DNA of 64,000 nucleotides from Daucus carota subsp. sativus. Taxonomy: Eukaryota; Streptophyta; Magnoliopsida; Apiales; Apiaceae. The notes below the pieces were generated by a model, which worked only from the letters and a program-made list of their open reading frames with translations, had not been told where the DNA came from and made no database searches. The first letter of the stretch is position 1. Each line of letters opens with the position of its first letter. Where the stretch lies: positions 5,047,131 through 5,111,130 of the forward strand of contig NC_030381.2 in the NCBI RefSeq assembly GCF_001625215.2. Reading direction: 5' to 3'. Made by a program: the position numbers and the translations under genes. This document shows, piece by piece, positions 11,186 to 27,371 of this stretch.

Positions 11186-14100
11186 CTATAACTGTTCATT
11201 GCTCCTGTATGTCCTTGAATGCCGTAGAACCTCCACTATGTAAGTTAAGACATCGTATATGGAATCCACATAAACTAGGCCCATGATGGTACATCCAATG
11301 ATAAGGGATGTGAAGTAATAAGGAGGCATGTACTGCTCAAGTACTAAGGCCTGGAGAAATGTGGTGAATATAGAGCACGAGGAGAGGAAGAGACATGAAA
11401 TAGCAATCGAGTACTTCAGTGGCAGTGCAAAGTACATATCTTCCAAATGAAATCGCGACAACTGAGTTGACAGAAGAGTTCCCAGGGCAATCAAAGAAGC
11501 AAAAAAAGTAAGGCCAACATAACTTAGAAACAGATTTAAATCATGATGATGACCTTCTCTGTTAAAAAACAGGGGGTTGCCTTTATTTTGATCAAATCCT
11601 CCAGGAAGAGTGAAAACAGCTGCGAAACTCACAGTGGCAATCAATGCTGCCACAACCATTAAGCCTTGATTCATTTCTTTCACTGCTTTCTCAGCTGCTT
11701 GACGTTTATTTTTGTAGTCTTTCAGCAACAAGTCTTCTGCAGTGTTCCCATCATTGTTCCGAATATGCAATAGATGTGGAGAACAGTCATGTCTTATACG
11801 CTGTTTAAATCATGTAAATGAAAAAGAACCCTTGGTAAGTATATTTATAAGTCTGAAAAAGTTTCATGAAGATATTTTGATAAGGCGATTGGGAGTTTGA
11901 ATCAGTCAACTAATTACAAATTAGTGAAAAAACTCCTCAAAGCATATCTGAGCATCTGAATACAAGTACCAGAAAACCAATTTCAAGGTTTTAAAAGGGT
12001 AATTGTCTGACATGTGTAAAAATTTCAGTAGATTATTCATTCATAGAGAAAATTCAGTGGTTTGAATGTTGGGTCTTATGCACACATTTGTGCAGGTTAT
12101 AAGCAGCAGAATTTAAATCGTAGCACTTTGCTATTATCTTTTTATATCTTGTGTACCTGCCCATTTCTAGGTTGCGCATTGGCAAATTTTAACACGTTTT
12201 CATGAAATTAGGTAAGAAAAACACTACAATTCAGAAACTTGACTCAGTACCTCTGGGGATCGGCATCTTAAAAATGCATATCAGGCTAATGGGTGAAATG
12301 CATATACACATTATCAGAACCGGTACGATTGAAACCCCAAATTGACCACACATTCTATTAGGTGTATTATCTAGGCACACTCTAATTGTACATAGTAATC
12401 CCAGCTGCCCACATATGAATTAATTTGACCGCAGTATATATAAACCTAGAAGACACATATGCAGTTTAAGTTTCATACAGTCCAAGTATTTACCTGAAAC
12501 CAAAAGATATCCCAAGCCATCAAGTTAGCTACTCCGAGAGAAAAATTAGTGGCAGGCTTGGTTTTTGTTGCATGATGCAATATTGTGTTTCCTTTATTAT
12601 CAACGTCTAACAACATTCTGTCCTTGTTAATCGCATATTTTTTCAGCATCTCATATATGTCACCACTTCTATGCTCAGCTGCATAATGGAAAACATTCCT
12701 TCCATCTATATCAATTGAGTTGGCAGCATCAGGAAAATAACGGAGGATTTCCTCGACTAATTCAGGTATGCCCATTTCAATGGCTTGTATAAGAGGGTTC
12801 AATTTTGCTTTATCTGACGTTTCAGATTGATCATGGTATTTATGTGCAGAATATGTGTAGCGACTCCAATCTTCCTCTTTCTCCAGCAGTTGCCTTACAA
12901 GTGCTACTGCAACCAAATTCTGCTGCTTCGTATCATCAATTGGTTGAATCCAAGGCAATCCTGGGAAAAAAAATATAGACATCCTCTATCTTGCTAATCA
13001 GTTGTGCAAAGAAATATATCATATTCGAGTAAAGGGTGATTAATTACATTTGCAGTTCAAGTATCAAACATCACTTTCTTTTCTTTTTCTTTTTTGCTAA
13101 GACAAAAAACTATCTCACCTTTTCAGTGAGGCTCTCCAAGTTATAAAACTGACACAGCAATTCATAATGATTTACATAAATCTACTTGGAGATGGTAATG
13201 ACCTGTCACTATGGACACCTTTTCAAGAGAAGAACATCCTATTTTTTTCAGAACAGTTCAGTCCTTTATTTTTTCTTACGACAATATTCAATCTTAATAT
13301 TGTACGAATCTCAAGTGAAGAAGGAAAATGAACTCTACCCAAAAATAGGTCGACAACTTGATATCTTTCTTCTTTTTTGATGTAGGTTTCCCACCTACTA
13401 TCCGGATCCTCCTCGTCACCTTTTTTCACCGAGTCAATGGTATAGATGTGTGGTATACCTGCTTGACAACACAGCATGAATCAAAAAAGGAGCTCCGTAT
13501 ATAACAAAATTAATTAGCTTATTTTTAGGTGCCCAAATTTTTCTATATATTTTCAAAGGGGATGATGCACACTTACAGTTGTAGAATAGAACTCTTAAAC
13601 TCTGTAAGGGGATGAACGATGTCTTGCCCATAGTTGCGGTTGTATAATTAGAGTTGCTCCGAAATGAAGATGGTGACGAAGCCAGAAGATTCAAAGCGGT
13701 ATCCCCGACTTTGTTACATATGTAAGCAAGCTCAGGCTTCAATTTCAATATTTTTGCAGCCGTGCCTGCATTTTGAAACCAAAGTCATCAAATCAGCAAG
13801 TAAAGATGGTAAATCCGAGACTGGGATCACAAAATAAATAAAATTAACAAAGTACGGATAAAAGATAACCAATATAGACTACAGTGATTTAGCAAAAAAA
13901 ATAAAAATATAGACTACAGTGCTATTATTGCAATTGTCCTATAAGAAAAAAGAACAAGCAATTAGAAATATTATATATCAGAAAAAGCTTAAGTTGTCTC
14001 TTATTTAGGAGAAAATTCCAGGATTTTGAAAAGTATAAGAAATAAATAAAGTTAGACTCACTATAGTGTTCTCCCATGATAGCAGCATGAAGAACAGTGC

Positions 14101-14671
14101 AGCCATCTTTTCTCCGTGTCATACAATCATTGCTATATTTCAGAATCTTCTCGAAAATTTTCCATTTTCCAGAAGAAGCCGCTAGGTAAAGCGCTGTCTC
14201 TCCTAATTCATTCGGGACAGAAATCAAATTATTTTTCTTTGCCGACATGGCTTCAACACATTTTTTACAATTGCACATAGGAACTGAACAGCCGATCTTT
14301 GAAATCAACTCCGCTTCTTTCCTTAACAGCAAATCAACAATACATACATCATCATGCCTCGCGGCTTCATGCAGCGCTGTTTCACCTCTAAGGTTTTGTT
14401 TCTTAAGATGCTCTTGGGTGAGATGCTCTTCGGTACCATCACTATCCCTCACCTTCATCAGTTCCTCTAAAGCCTTCACATTTTGGCAGATTACCAGCAA
14501 ATGAAGAAGTGTGTCGCCTCGACCATCTAGTGGTTCTGCAGGTTTAGAGTTCCAGCATTTACAAAGAAAATCAACAGTCTTCGAGTCTTGATCTGCTAAA
14601 CTTTTGTAAATTTTGCTGCGTTGCTGCCAGGGAGGCCTGTCACCACCTGCTCTGGAGTTTTCCTCTCCCAT
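11186..14671 (-). CDS. Ankyrin-repeat PGG membrane protein, paralogue 2 of three
   Basis: About 666 residues from five exons: 14671-14062, 13765-13577, 13458-13339, 12960-12494, 11800-11186. Intron phases are identical to paralogue 1. Ankyrin repeats include NTLLHLLVICQ-like (here DTLLHLLVICQNVKA), ETALHEAARHDD, ETALYLAASSGK, CTVLHAAIMGEH and, in exon 4, RNVFHYAAEHRS and NTILHHATKTKP. The cysteine insert reads CSVPMCNCKKC. The final exon has the PGG motif (LIATVSFAAVFTLPGG) and hydrophobic membrane segments nearly identical to paralogue 1. I start at the ATG at 14671; upstream in-frame codons lack an ATG. It is the closest relative of 6610-9931, so the two probably arose by recent tandem duplication. 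All frames are open and splice sites intact, so it looks functional. Confidence 0.85.
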
Positions 14672-14729
14672 CTGGAATGCAGCCAGCACGGTGTAAATTA
14701 TCTAGCTTATAAGTACCTGCAGTTAGCTG

Positions 14730-14880
14730 TTATGCATGCTTCCTAAAATAAATCTGAGTCCAAATATATACACTAGCTAGATGTTAAAAGAGAATCAAGA
14801 TTATATGAATGTCTGAAGTAAAGTATAAATAAAAGTGAAAAGTAATCAAAATACATGTGTTTCACACTCAGTAACATCAT
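14730..14880 (-). promoter_or_regulatory. Conserved upstream block of ankyrin paralogue 2
   Basis: Shares with paralogues 1 and 3 the ordered words AGAGAATCAAGATTATATGA, CTGAAGTAAAGTATAAAT and TACATGTGTTTCACAC, 60-200 bp upstream of the start codon. Interpreted as retained promoter or 5'-leader DNA. Confidence 0.6.
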
Positions 14881-15954
14881 AAAACTAAGACATAACTGTA
14901 TCGCCTTATGTATCATTTCAGGCTCAGGCCAAATTTTATCACAAGTAAAGAACTAACACACAGAAGAATATACTGATAAAAAGTTCGATAACTGATTGCC
15001 AATCATATTTTGATTTTGGGACATTTTTAGGAAGTTTTCGTATTCTAAAGAAATCGAACACTTGTTAAAAATGTCGCGATAAACTGGCATCTTTAAGGTC
15101 TCAAGAATGCTGCATTCACAAGTAAGCATATGTGCGTGTAAATTATTAACAGAATCAAACAGCAAGGCAGGGACTAGGGAGAGTCTTTATTAAGGAAAAC
15201 AAAGGATTTTTTTTTTTAATTTTTTGGTCATTTTATGTACTAAATTGAGCTTTTCATGGAAGAAAACTCACTTATTAAAGTTAGTGTTTCATCTGATGAA
15301 CTTCTCTCCATGTACTCAGCTTCAGGATAGCTTATTTACTTTACCAACGTTGTTATAATCATCACTAATTTACTATAATCCAAACTGGGCCCACACTCCC
15401 AGGTGGCCTAACAAGATTCAATATACAGCTTGGCTGAAAGAACATTGAACAATCTGCCTTACCCGGATCCATGACCCGGGTCAGTGGTGACCCGACCCGA
15501 TTCCATTCAGACGGGTGCTCATTTTCTGGGTATTTGGGCTTCAAAACATCCCCAGTTCTGGCCCAGGCATTGCTCTCTGGCCCATGAAACATAGCCATGA
15601 TATTATTGATTAGTTTTTCTAGAATTTCATGGCATGCCAATTAAAAAATACAGCTAGTCGTTTTTTGTTTTTTTTTTCTGGTTCCATCTTTTCATTTTCA
15701 GATGATTTTGTATGGAAGCATGGCCTCTTTACTGCATGAAAACATCTGAAACTAACTGGAAAGAAAAATTATTACAGGAGAAATCTAATTCTTAACTTTC
15801 TGAAATTTCTAACTGTGATGGCACATAGTTTCCGATGATTACAGTCTACAAATGGGATCAGCATGAAATCAAGTGCATATACTAGAACTGACAAGGGGGG
15901 AACTGAAGAAAACAAGAGATGCTTTAACCATCCTGCTCTGTTGCAAGTCTGAAC
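14881..15954. other. Intergenic, no gene seen
   Basis: About 1.1 kb between ankyrin paralogue 2 and the HINT-like gene. A locally GC-richer patch (15390-15590, containing GATCCATGACCCGGGTCAGT) has a short palindrome, ATGACCCGGGTCA, but no protein or repeat family I can identify. Confidence 0.4.
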
Positions 15955-19271
<3,317 letters not shown>

Positions 19272-19556
19272 GGCAGTGAAATTCTGAGAGAGAGAGAGAG
19301 AGAGAGATTACCTTGCTATTTCCAATTTTATTTTTGTATTTTTTTTCATTAACTTTATAGCAATACAAATAATTTATAAATAAAACAATTATCAACCTTC
19401 ATTTTCAAAGGCCATTCTTTCATAATATATAAGGCTTTGGATATTTATCTTGTTCATTCTTTCTATTAAAAAGAATAAATAATCAGACCAAAATCTCAAT
19501 TCTGATCATTCACTAGCAATAGTACTGGTTCAAGAAACTATAAGCCCAGATCAAGA
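19272..19556. promoter_or_regulatory. Shared bidirectional promoter interval (HINT-like / sulfiredoxin)
   Basis: Only 285 bp separates the start codons of the divergent HINT-like (minus) and sulfiredoxin (plus) genes. The interval holds a (GA)21-type repeat next to HINT and AT-rich sequence with AATATATAAGGC near 19424-19435, a possible TATA box. Coupled expression is an inference. Confidence 0.6.
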
Positions 19557-21470
19557 ATGGCTTATCTTCTCCAATTTCCAAACAATTTCAGGACCTTCTC
19601 TGTTTCAGCTTCCTCCAATGGTACTTTCTTCTTCTACTCTTCTTTACTTTACATATATGAATTCATGACTTGGAAAAGTTCAATAAAGATTTATATGATG
19701 ATGGGTCCGTGAGAATTTAGTGATTTAGAAGAATAATTAAGTAGAAGATATAAAATGGTTGCAGGAGCTTCTCCAAGTGTGCCTCAGACAGGAGGGCCAG
19801 TGATTCTTGAACTTCCCCTGGATAAAATAAGAAGACCTCTTATGCGTACCCGATCGAATGATCAAGAAAAGGTTAAGGATCTTATGGATAGCATCGCGCA
19901 AATCGGTCTTCAAGTGCCTGTATGCAGCTTATCTTTTCTGATTCATTTCATTTTTTGCTTCTGTTATTGCTCATATATAGACTAATTGACTACAGATTTT
20001 AAGTTTAATTAAGGAGTTATTATCATTAATATTGTTGCTGCAGCACAAGTTGTGTACTCGTGTCTATGATTCATAGTTATTTGGTGAAGGTACCTAACCT
20101 TAATTCATATTAGTTGCCACTAATCACTGACCAATGCAAGTTTCCTCTCTGTAAATGTCTTAGAGTAGTTAGTGACAACTGACAACCTTGCAAGTTACAC
20201 GATGGTCTTGATGTTGTGTTAAGGTTGTGACGTATGTCTGCCTGCAGACAAGTCGCTACAGAACAAGCGTTAGAGCATCTCCAAGAGGCTCTTCATTTAG
20301 GCTCCTAACTTGAGATTTGAGGAGAGAGAAGCAAAATGTTGCTCCAAGAGACTCTTAAGTGGCTCTTAAATCTTAAGAGCCTCTTGTTTCTCTCTCCTCT
20401 CTCCTCAAAGTTAAGAGTCACCACATGGCTCCTAACTTATTTTTTCACAATAAAAAAATCCTTCCCTCCAATCAACTTCCATCTTTCCCTCTCTTTTGTT
20501 ATAGTGGAGCCCAATATATGAATAAAATATGAAATAGAGAAGAAATGTAGAGAGTATTGTTGGAGTTTACACTCTTAACTTTGTCCTAAATTACTAAGAG
20601 CCACATTTTTTATATTATATTTAGGAGCCAACAAGGAGGCTCTTGGAGATGCTCTTATTCATGAAAATGATTCAGAACTCAATTATTCAACAGAAAAGAT
20701 CTCCTAGCAATTGAAGACAATCTTGTTACATCGACTGTGTTTAAAGTATTGCAGATTGTGCAATTAGGATAAATGTGTATAACTTTTCATGTTGTGCTAA
20801 TTGGTCCTAATGTTCTAAAGATGATACAAGATCTAAACATTCTGGTATTACTAAAGTGCAGACTTCTATTGTTTTGTCTACCTGAATCAGTTTAAATAAA
20901 TACTTTCAAAACTGAACGCTAAACTTCAGGCTATAATTGATTATAATCCAGTCCTTGAAATTCTTATGCAGATTGATGTGCTCGAGGTAGATGGTGTCTA
21001 CTATGGTATGTGCAAAATTTTGTTTTATCATCATTTCTGTTTTTTACTTATGTTCATGGCTTCCTGCTAAATATGAGCAGTTTCTCATGAGTAGTAGTTT
21101 CATCTTTACGCTACCAGTAGAAGAATCCTGATCCCCAGTACAATATATTAGAAGAAAATATGAATTTTGGCAACAAGTGGCATGGATGCTTCAACGTCGA
21201 CTTAAGAGAACCTTGAACAAAAGTCTAAAATACATAAATTTTAGTTTCTTTGTTTCTCCACCTACAGGTTTCTCAGGCTGTCACAGGTATGAAGCCCATC
21301 AGCGCTTAGGACTTCCAACAATCCGCTGTAAAATTCGGCGTGGAACGAAGGAGACTTTGAGGTTTCCATTCATATTTTGGTTCGTTACTGATTATATCTC
21401 TCTCTATATGTTGATATACCAACTAATATATTTTTCCCCTTTCGTTTTTTACAGGCATCACCTCCGCTGA
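19557..21470 (+). CDS. SRX: Sulfiredoxin
   Basis: About 120 residues from five exons: 19557-19620, 19765-19919, 20972-21005, 21268-21361, 21455-21470. Sulfiredoxin uses ATP to reduce over-oxidised (sulfinic) 2-Cys peroxiredoxin in plastids and mitochondria. The diagnostic catalytic motif FSGCHRYEAHQRLGLPTI is present with the active cysteine. The substrate-binding strand VILELPLDKIRRPLMRTR and the helix VKDLMDSIAQIGLQVPIDV precede it. Residues 1-30 (MAYLLQFPNNFRTFSVSASS) resemble an organelle transit peptide. The last exon is only 16 nt and ends in HHLR-stop, slightly different from the usual C-terminus but in phase. The 1.05-kb second intron carries a PIF/Harbinger-like MITE. Length fits plant sulfiredoxins (about 120-125 residues). 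Confidence 0.92.
20273..20654. mobile_element. PIF/Harbinger-like MITE in SRX intron 2
   Basis: Terminal inverted repeats GAGCATCTCCAAGAG and CTCTTGGAGATGCTC, flanked by the 3-bp duplication TTA, the target preference of PIF/Harbinger. It is 382 bp and non-coding, with an internal inverted GGCTCTTAAATCTTAAGAGCC-like stem. Related copies are at 26435-26829 and 49283-49595. Confidence 0.85.
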
Positions 21471-24411
21471 GTCCAAGAGCTGGGCTCACTTACAGGGCTG
21501 AATGATACAATTGCTCGACATCTATCTCACGGGGGTTTCACTACAAGTATTATTATAGCTTGTATACTTGAATACATGCCCGATCCTGATCCTGATCACT
21601 CAATCAGAATATCAGATTGTAACTTATGTATGTATATAGTACTCTGCTAATTGAAGATGGAGATTTGGAACGTTGCTTAGAACTGAATCCTTAGTATTAT
21701 AGTATGCATCTGCATTATATAAAGCATACTACTACTATACTTTTTCTGACCATATGTAAAGAAGGCACACTTCATCCTTGGAATGTTTTAATTTTTTTTG
21801 CATGATTGCACATTTAAAGTTGACAATTGAGCACATTTACGGAACAAGTTGTTGAGAAGGGCTTACTGAGTAATTCATGAAATACAATGTGAAGACCGAT
21901 TTTGTATGTTACAACAGACTGGCGAAGCTGACTACTATCTTGACTAGCAGTAATAACCGATTCAGGTACAATACATCTATTCAAAGAATACAAAAGGTGT
22001 TTTACAAAATTCACTTCCGCCAATACCAAGCCGCTGCTCATTCCCTAATTGATTTGATTCATTAGCCTGATTCCATGTTCCATCTGCAGAAAAGCAAAAC
22101 TTGAGGCATTCTGTAAATGGCTATTACGTCAAAGTAAATTCAATATCCAATACATTCATAATTCAGACAAGTAAACTGCACAAGTGAAGTAACCATACAA
22201 AAACTGCATAAACAAGTCAAATACATGGATAGGGAAAAAACTCACAGATTATTTTACAGGGTAAACAAGGATTTGTCTGAATGCGTAGAGAAAGGCAGCC
22301 TAACATCATTCATATCTTTTCAGATAATGAAGTTTTGCATATACAGTATAAAGATTATTAAGTGTTCACATTAACATGTAGTTGTGCAAACAAAAGGTCA
22401 ATAGATTGTTACAGATTTGGAAAATAATGCTTCACAATAGTATATTACATCCACCAGGAATAAAAAAAGGTAACACAATAACACATAGATAAAACAGCTT
22501 AATATAATCAAATCGTAAGGTTGCATTCACTTAGACGGAATGAAATGGGGAGAGAATGGAATGAAAGATTATAAAGAAGTTTAACGGAGAAATAAGAAAT
22601 CATGTGACAATAGTGATTAAATATGAGCAAATCTAAAATTTTATGATGAAGATTGAAGGGAAACATGATGAAGAAGTGGAATGAGCATTCCTTCCAAAAC
22701 ATAGGGGTTAGATTTTTAGTTCTAATAGTTTGGAATGGAATAATCGAAGAAATGAAAATTTAAGAAATTTTCTCTAATCACCCCAAATTTATAACACAAA
22801 TTTCATTCCATTCTCCCCCATTCCATTCCATCTAAGTGATTAGCAAAAAATAATTATTTACCATCTTTACAAACAAACAAAACTACTCTGAACACCTTCT
22901 ATGAATTTGCCAGCCAAACTTACCACGCATTAGTTATTCTCTCTTAATCTCTTAGAAATCTCAACTACAACGTCCAATGCAGTTTTCCTCAACTAACCAT
23001 TCAAGCTAATATAAATAATAGGGAAGATTAAAAGAAACTGCTAGCAAACTAAAGCAGGAAAAGACTTACAACTAGATCTCAGTGAAGCTTAAAGTAGGGG
23101 TTTCATTTCACAGTAGTGGACAGGTCACACTAAAAGGAGAGATGAATATGATTCTCATTGAATATCAAATTTCCATCATATCTAGTAAGGAGTCTTTCGA
23201 TAGTCAGTGCACCCAAATTAGTTGTCCTAGCCATGCATAGCATGATGTATTAATGAGGTAAAAGAAATTAGTTTATTTTCTTTACATTCTATATTGTATT
23301 TTACACTAAACCTAAAGTTATTTTTGGTCTCATTCAAAATATTTATCCAGATAATCTCAACTCCATTTATAGCTTTTAAATCAACTTCAATTTACTATCA
23401 CTACACCTTATAAATGCACAGCGTGAATAATTTACCCTGAACATTCATCAATATGCTGTAGCATTCCAAAATGCACAGCATGAATTTGTTGTCTGTCAGT
23501 TTTAAGGATTATTGGGTTTCTAAGAAAAAGCTTTATAAGCAACAAATCTAGTGGTAAACTGCAATTACAAGTGAACCCAAGGCGATATCAGATGTGTGGC
23601 AACAGTCAAAACAAAAAAGCAAGCAGCAGTAAAAGTGTCAGGCATCAAATTAAGAAGATGAAAAATATATGGGTTTATCCACTAATGACTAAATACGGAG
23701 CCTAAATCCCGCCATTTATGAGTAGTACTATAAATTCCATAATTAGTAAGATTAGAAATAGTCCAATTATATAAACAAACAATTGTTTTAACTTGTAAGT
23801 ATCAACGATTAATCATATGTGATTTAAGCATCTTTCACGTAGTAGAGGTCCAGAGCCTTACCTTATCTACAGCACCCCCAACCCCCCAGCTCCCCTCTTT
23901 CAGATTACTCCTAATAAATTTATAAGTTCAAACACATTCACTGCATCAGCATTTGAGTAACAGTGGAACTATCCACCTTCAATAAGTAGGAACCTGGAAC
24001 CACCAACGAATAATGTACCATAATTAAGAGGCAATTTAAACACGTAGCTCATTCACAAAAGCCAAACCAGAGAATGGATTACTAGTGCACTCTGTAATTA
24101 GGAAAATAAAATGCACTACTAATAAAATCAACCATAATCAAGTAAATCATAAAAATAGAAATAATAAAAAAAAACTAAACCTAGCCAAGTAACTTATCAT
24201 CATAACATCACTCTGAACATAAAGCCCGATCACAAAAGTCAAATCAAATATCCTATTACTCAACCACACTCTAATTCAGATAATGCAGTTATAGAACAAT
24301 AATATTAAACAGTTAAAACCACGAATTGCAATAACAAATAGTTAAAAACACGAATTACGGAACCAAAACCGAAACAGAAATAGCAAACCTAACCTTAGGC
24401 CTAAGTAAAAC
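21471..24411. other. Intergenic and 3' regions between SRX and SNRNP27
   Basis: About 2.9 kb between the convergent SRX and SNRNP27 genes. It contains one MITE (22525-22841) and no supported coding exon. The stretch from about 23590 onward is duplicated in decayed form at 34190-35620, together with the end of SNRNP27. Confidence 0.6.
22525..22841. mobile_element. MITE with long terminal inverted repeats
   Basis: About 317 bp with inverted ends of nearly 40 bp: TCACTTAGACGGAATGAAAT followed by GGGGAGAGAATGGAATGA at the left, and the complement (TCATTCCATTCTCCCCCATT, then CCATTCCATCTAAGTGA) at the right. No coding frame. The target duplication is unclear, so the superfamily is left open. Confidence 0.75.
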
Positions 24412-24990
24412 TCAACGATTCCTTTCAGCAGGCAAGGGACGATTAAACCCGCCACGACGATTCATATACTGTCTCGGCATCCGCTTCGTAACAGCTCTAA
24501 TACCGCTAACATCATTGCCATCCACATGCTTCCCTTTCGTCGAATCGAAACCTACCGGTATCCCCATCATCTTCATCATCTCAGCTTCATCCTTATCCAT
24601 CTCCGGTTCCACACTCTCTCCCTTCTTCTCCTTCTTCTCCTTTACTATCCCGTCCACAAACTCCGACACGGCGGCGGCGGCGGAGGATGAGTCTCTCCGG
24701 CGGTCTCTCTCACTGCTCTCTCCGCGCTTCTGTCGCTTCCGTGAGTGGTCCGGGGAGGGAGAGCGATGGCGGCGAGACCTGTGCCGGTCGGGAGAGCGGG
24801 AGCGGCTTCGCCACCGGTCCGGCGAGCGAGTTCTCGACCGGGCGTGGCGCGATCTGGCCCGGTCCGGCGTGTGCGAGCGTTTGCTACGGTCTCGGTCGCG
24901 CTCACGGTCACGGTCGCGTTTTCTGGTGTCTCTCTCTCGATCTCGATCTCGATCTCTCTCGCGGTCACGATAGGCGTCGCGGTCGCCCAT
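24412..24990 (-). CDS. SNRNP27: U4/U6.U5 tri-snRNP 27 kDa protein (SNRNP27)
   Basis: A single uninterrupted frame of 192 residues. SNRNP27 is a component of the U4/U6.U5 tri-snRNP and helps set 5' splice-site choice during spliceosome activation. The N-terminal half is an Arg/Asp/Ser-rich, RS-like domain (RDRDRERD repeats, then [14 protein letters not shown]). The C-terminal 60 residues carry the conserved family block: [20 protein letters not shown] and [20 protein letters not shown]. The length agrees with plant homologues. Local GC content is much higher than its surroundings because of Arg codons, which makes long false frames on the opposite strand. The gene is convergent with SRX. A truncated relic of it lies at 35345-35620. 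Confidence 0.93.
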   Translation of the reverse strand: MGDRDAYRDRERDRDRDRERDTRKRDRDRERDRDRSKRSHTPDRARSRHARSRTRSPDRWRSRSRSPDRHRSRRHRSPSPDHSRKRQKRGESSERDRRRDSSSAAAAVSEFVDGIVKEKKEKKGESVEPEMDKDEAEMMKMMGIPVGFDSTKGKHVDGNDVSGIRAVTKRMPRQYMNRRGGFNRPLPAERNR

Positions 24991-25301
24991 TAGAGTGCGA
25001 TAGATTGATAGTAGAAGAAATCTGAAGGGCTATTATCGATGTCGTTTTACTTTTTATTTTAGGCGCTGCTCAAGGGTTTCGAATAGTAAAATCAAATTCT
25101 ATGTCGAATTGAAATCGGGAAAACTAGCATATCAAAACGATTGGGATGTCAATAGATTGTTTTCGGTTTATGAAAATAGATTTTTTCGGTTTATGAATTT
25201 TAATGAATTGCGTGTGATTTTTATTTTGCGCGAATTTTTGATAAAATAATTTTAATAAATTTATGTGATTTTGATATTGTGCGAATTTATGATAAAATTT
25301 A

Positions 25302-25551
25302 GGGGCCGTTTGGGTGACCTTAAAATAAGTGCTTATTGCTTAAAATAAAAAAGTGGAATAGAAGTTAGAAGCAAGTTAAGACTTATAAGTGATCAAAGTG
25401 TTTGGGAAATAAGCAGAAACCCTGAAACAAAAGCTAGCATTCCTAGCTTTTTATAAGTGCTTCTTGACTTTTTACACAAACGGTACGAAATAAGTGCTTC
25501 TAACTTATAAACTAGAAGCCCGGCTTAAAAGCGGGAAACAAACACCCACTT
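25302..25551. mobile_element. hAT-like MITE (GGGCCGTTTGG family)
   Basis: Starts GGGGCCGTTTGGGTGACC and ends GGGAAACAAACACCC, a terminal pair common in plant hAT-type MITEs. The interior has repeated and inverted AAGTGCTTNTNNCTTATAA words. Flanking bases (AATTTAG versus ACTTAG) only loosely suggest a target duplication. Confidence 0.6.
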
Positions 25552-25555
25552 AGTA

Positions 25556-26418
25556 GAGTTGATATAAATTTTCTAGGATTTAAGCACAATACTTCGAAAT
25601 CTTATGAATTTTGGTGGAATTTCAAAAAACTTAAAATACACTGAGAAATGCCACAAAATCATCATTTTATGAAATTCAAAAAAATCCATCAACATTTGAA
25701 TATCATCAGATTTAAATGAATTTTAAACAATTCCAATTGAATATTTTCTGATTTTATGATTTTAAAGCATAACTTAAAATTCTAATTGAATACACCAGAT
25801 TTGGTAACATAATTTAAAATTCTAATTGAATATTCCACGATTTTAATGAATTTCAAACAATCTGAATCGAATATCCTTGGATTTCACAAATGAAAAAAAA
25901 TGCTTTAAAATCCTAATGTAATACACAAATCACATCTTTTGTTGAGTCATCTTAGAGGGGTGTATTGGATTGAGATTCTAAAGTATTTTTTTGCATTCAT
26001 GAAATCCGAGGGTATTCGATTGGGATTGTTTGAAATCCATTAAAATCTTGAGGTATTCAATTGGGATTTTAAATTATGCTACAAAATCTGGTGGTATTCA
26101 ATTGGGATTTTAAATTATGCTTTAAAATCTGATGGTATTCAATTGGGATTGTTTAAAATCCATTAAAATCTGATAGTATTCAAATGCTGATGGATTTTTT
26201 TTCATTTCATAAAATGATGGATTTTATGGCATTCTTCAGTGTATTATAAGTTTTTTGAAATCCCATCAAAATCATTGGGATTTTGAAGCATTGTACCTAA
26301 ATCCCATCAACTCTGCAACATTTTATCAAGAATCCACACAAAATCAAAATCCCATACAATCCATTAAAATCCATAGACTAAAAACAATCCATTAAAATCC
26401 CAATCGAATACACCCCCG
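25556..26418. mobile_element. Large foldback element: two inverted ~370-bp arms
   Basis: Arm 1 (about 25560-25925) and arm 2 (about 25957-26310) are inverted copies of each other, separated by about 30 bp. Examples: AATGCCACAAAATCATCATT in arm 1 faces AATGATGGATTTTATGGCATT in arm 2, and CAATCTGAATCGAATATCC faces GGTATTCGATTGGGATTG. The right half also has its own termini (GGGGTGTATTGGATTGAGAT and ATCCCAATCGAATACACCCC, 25955-26418). It may therefore be one MITE beside a truncated inverted sibling. Non-coding; the interior repeats GGTATTCAATTGGGATT several times. Confidence 0.75.
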
Positions 26419-26434
26419 TTAGTTTTTATCCTAA

Positions 26435-26829
26435 GAGCATCTCCAACTGCGTTGGCTGTAATCGTTGGCTAAATAAGACTGGTAAGACATTATGTAAAAT
26501 TTGCTGAGCTTGTAATACATTTTGCTTCAATGATATTGGCTATATTGGTTGGATATAATTTATAAATAGTATGTTATTAATATTTTAGATTGTTAAAATA
26601 GTATATATTAGTTCAATATGGTAATAAAGGATGTGCAATCTTCTTACAAATTTCTTACACACCTGTGGAGTTTCGACAAATTTAGTCATCCATAGGAGGT
26701 TGACTAAAATTATAGACAACAGCTCGGTATGGTTGGAGTAATAGTTTTTCGTGCTGCTGGCTAAACTTTTTTATTTATAATATGACATGTCATCTTTTAG
26801 CTAAGGGTTTTTAATGGTTGGAGATGCTC
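26435..26829. mobile_element. PIF/Harbinger-like MITE
   Basis: Termini GAGCATCTCCAACTG and GTTGGAGATGCTC with a 3-bp TAA duplication on both sides. Same family as 20273-20654 and 49283-49595 by its ends. 395 bp, no coding frame. Confidence 0.85.
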
Positions 26830-27371
26830 TAATAACATTATAAAATCTCGATATTAATTTCTCAATAATAATTTTAATTTAATTTTCAATATCATTTTAT
26901 TGTTGATTTAGTATTATTAGATATTCACGTTTCAGTTTTGAGTAATTTTATAATAATATATTAAATTTTTTTAAATATTATTTGCTGATTAGTTATATCT
27001 TATATTAAAGAATTGACTTTCATAATATTTTATTCATATTATAAATAGGTTGTGAAAATATATCTTTATCATTTATTTGTAATATTTGTCAAATATTAAT
27101 AGTGATGAGATAATAATTTTATCCCTTTTTAAATAATTTTAGATCAAACCTTTTCATATCTCATTTCTCCATTTGTAACAAACAGTACAATACTTCTTTC
27201 ATCTATATGATGACTAAAACATATTATAATTGAAAACAAATATACTAATTTATTTTTTCATTATTTTTATAACAAAATTTTATTTATTTTTAAAATAAGG
27301 AATGAAAAGGACAACATGGAAACGCTCTGGCTCGCGTGTCGTTCTCAGGTTTAATAATTTTGTGTAATTAA

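Noticed and set aside
14672-14689. Upstream GTG start for ankyrin paralogue 2
   Set aside because: Nuclear plant genes start at ATG; the ATG at 14671 aligns with the start of paralogue 1.
15365-15640. 91-codon frame between ankyrin and HINT genes
   Set aside because: No recognised motif; composition fits a GC-richer intergenic patch.
24515-25025. Long plus-strand open frames opposite SNRNP27
   Set aside because: They are the complement of Arg/Asp/Ser codon repeats in the RS domain; no family similarity, and the minus-strand frame has a conserved C-terminus.
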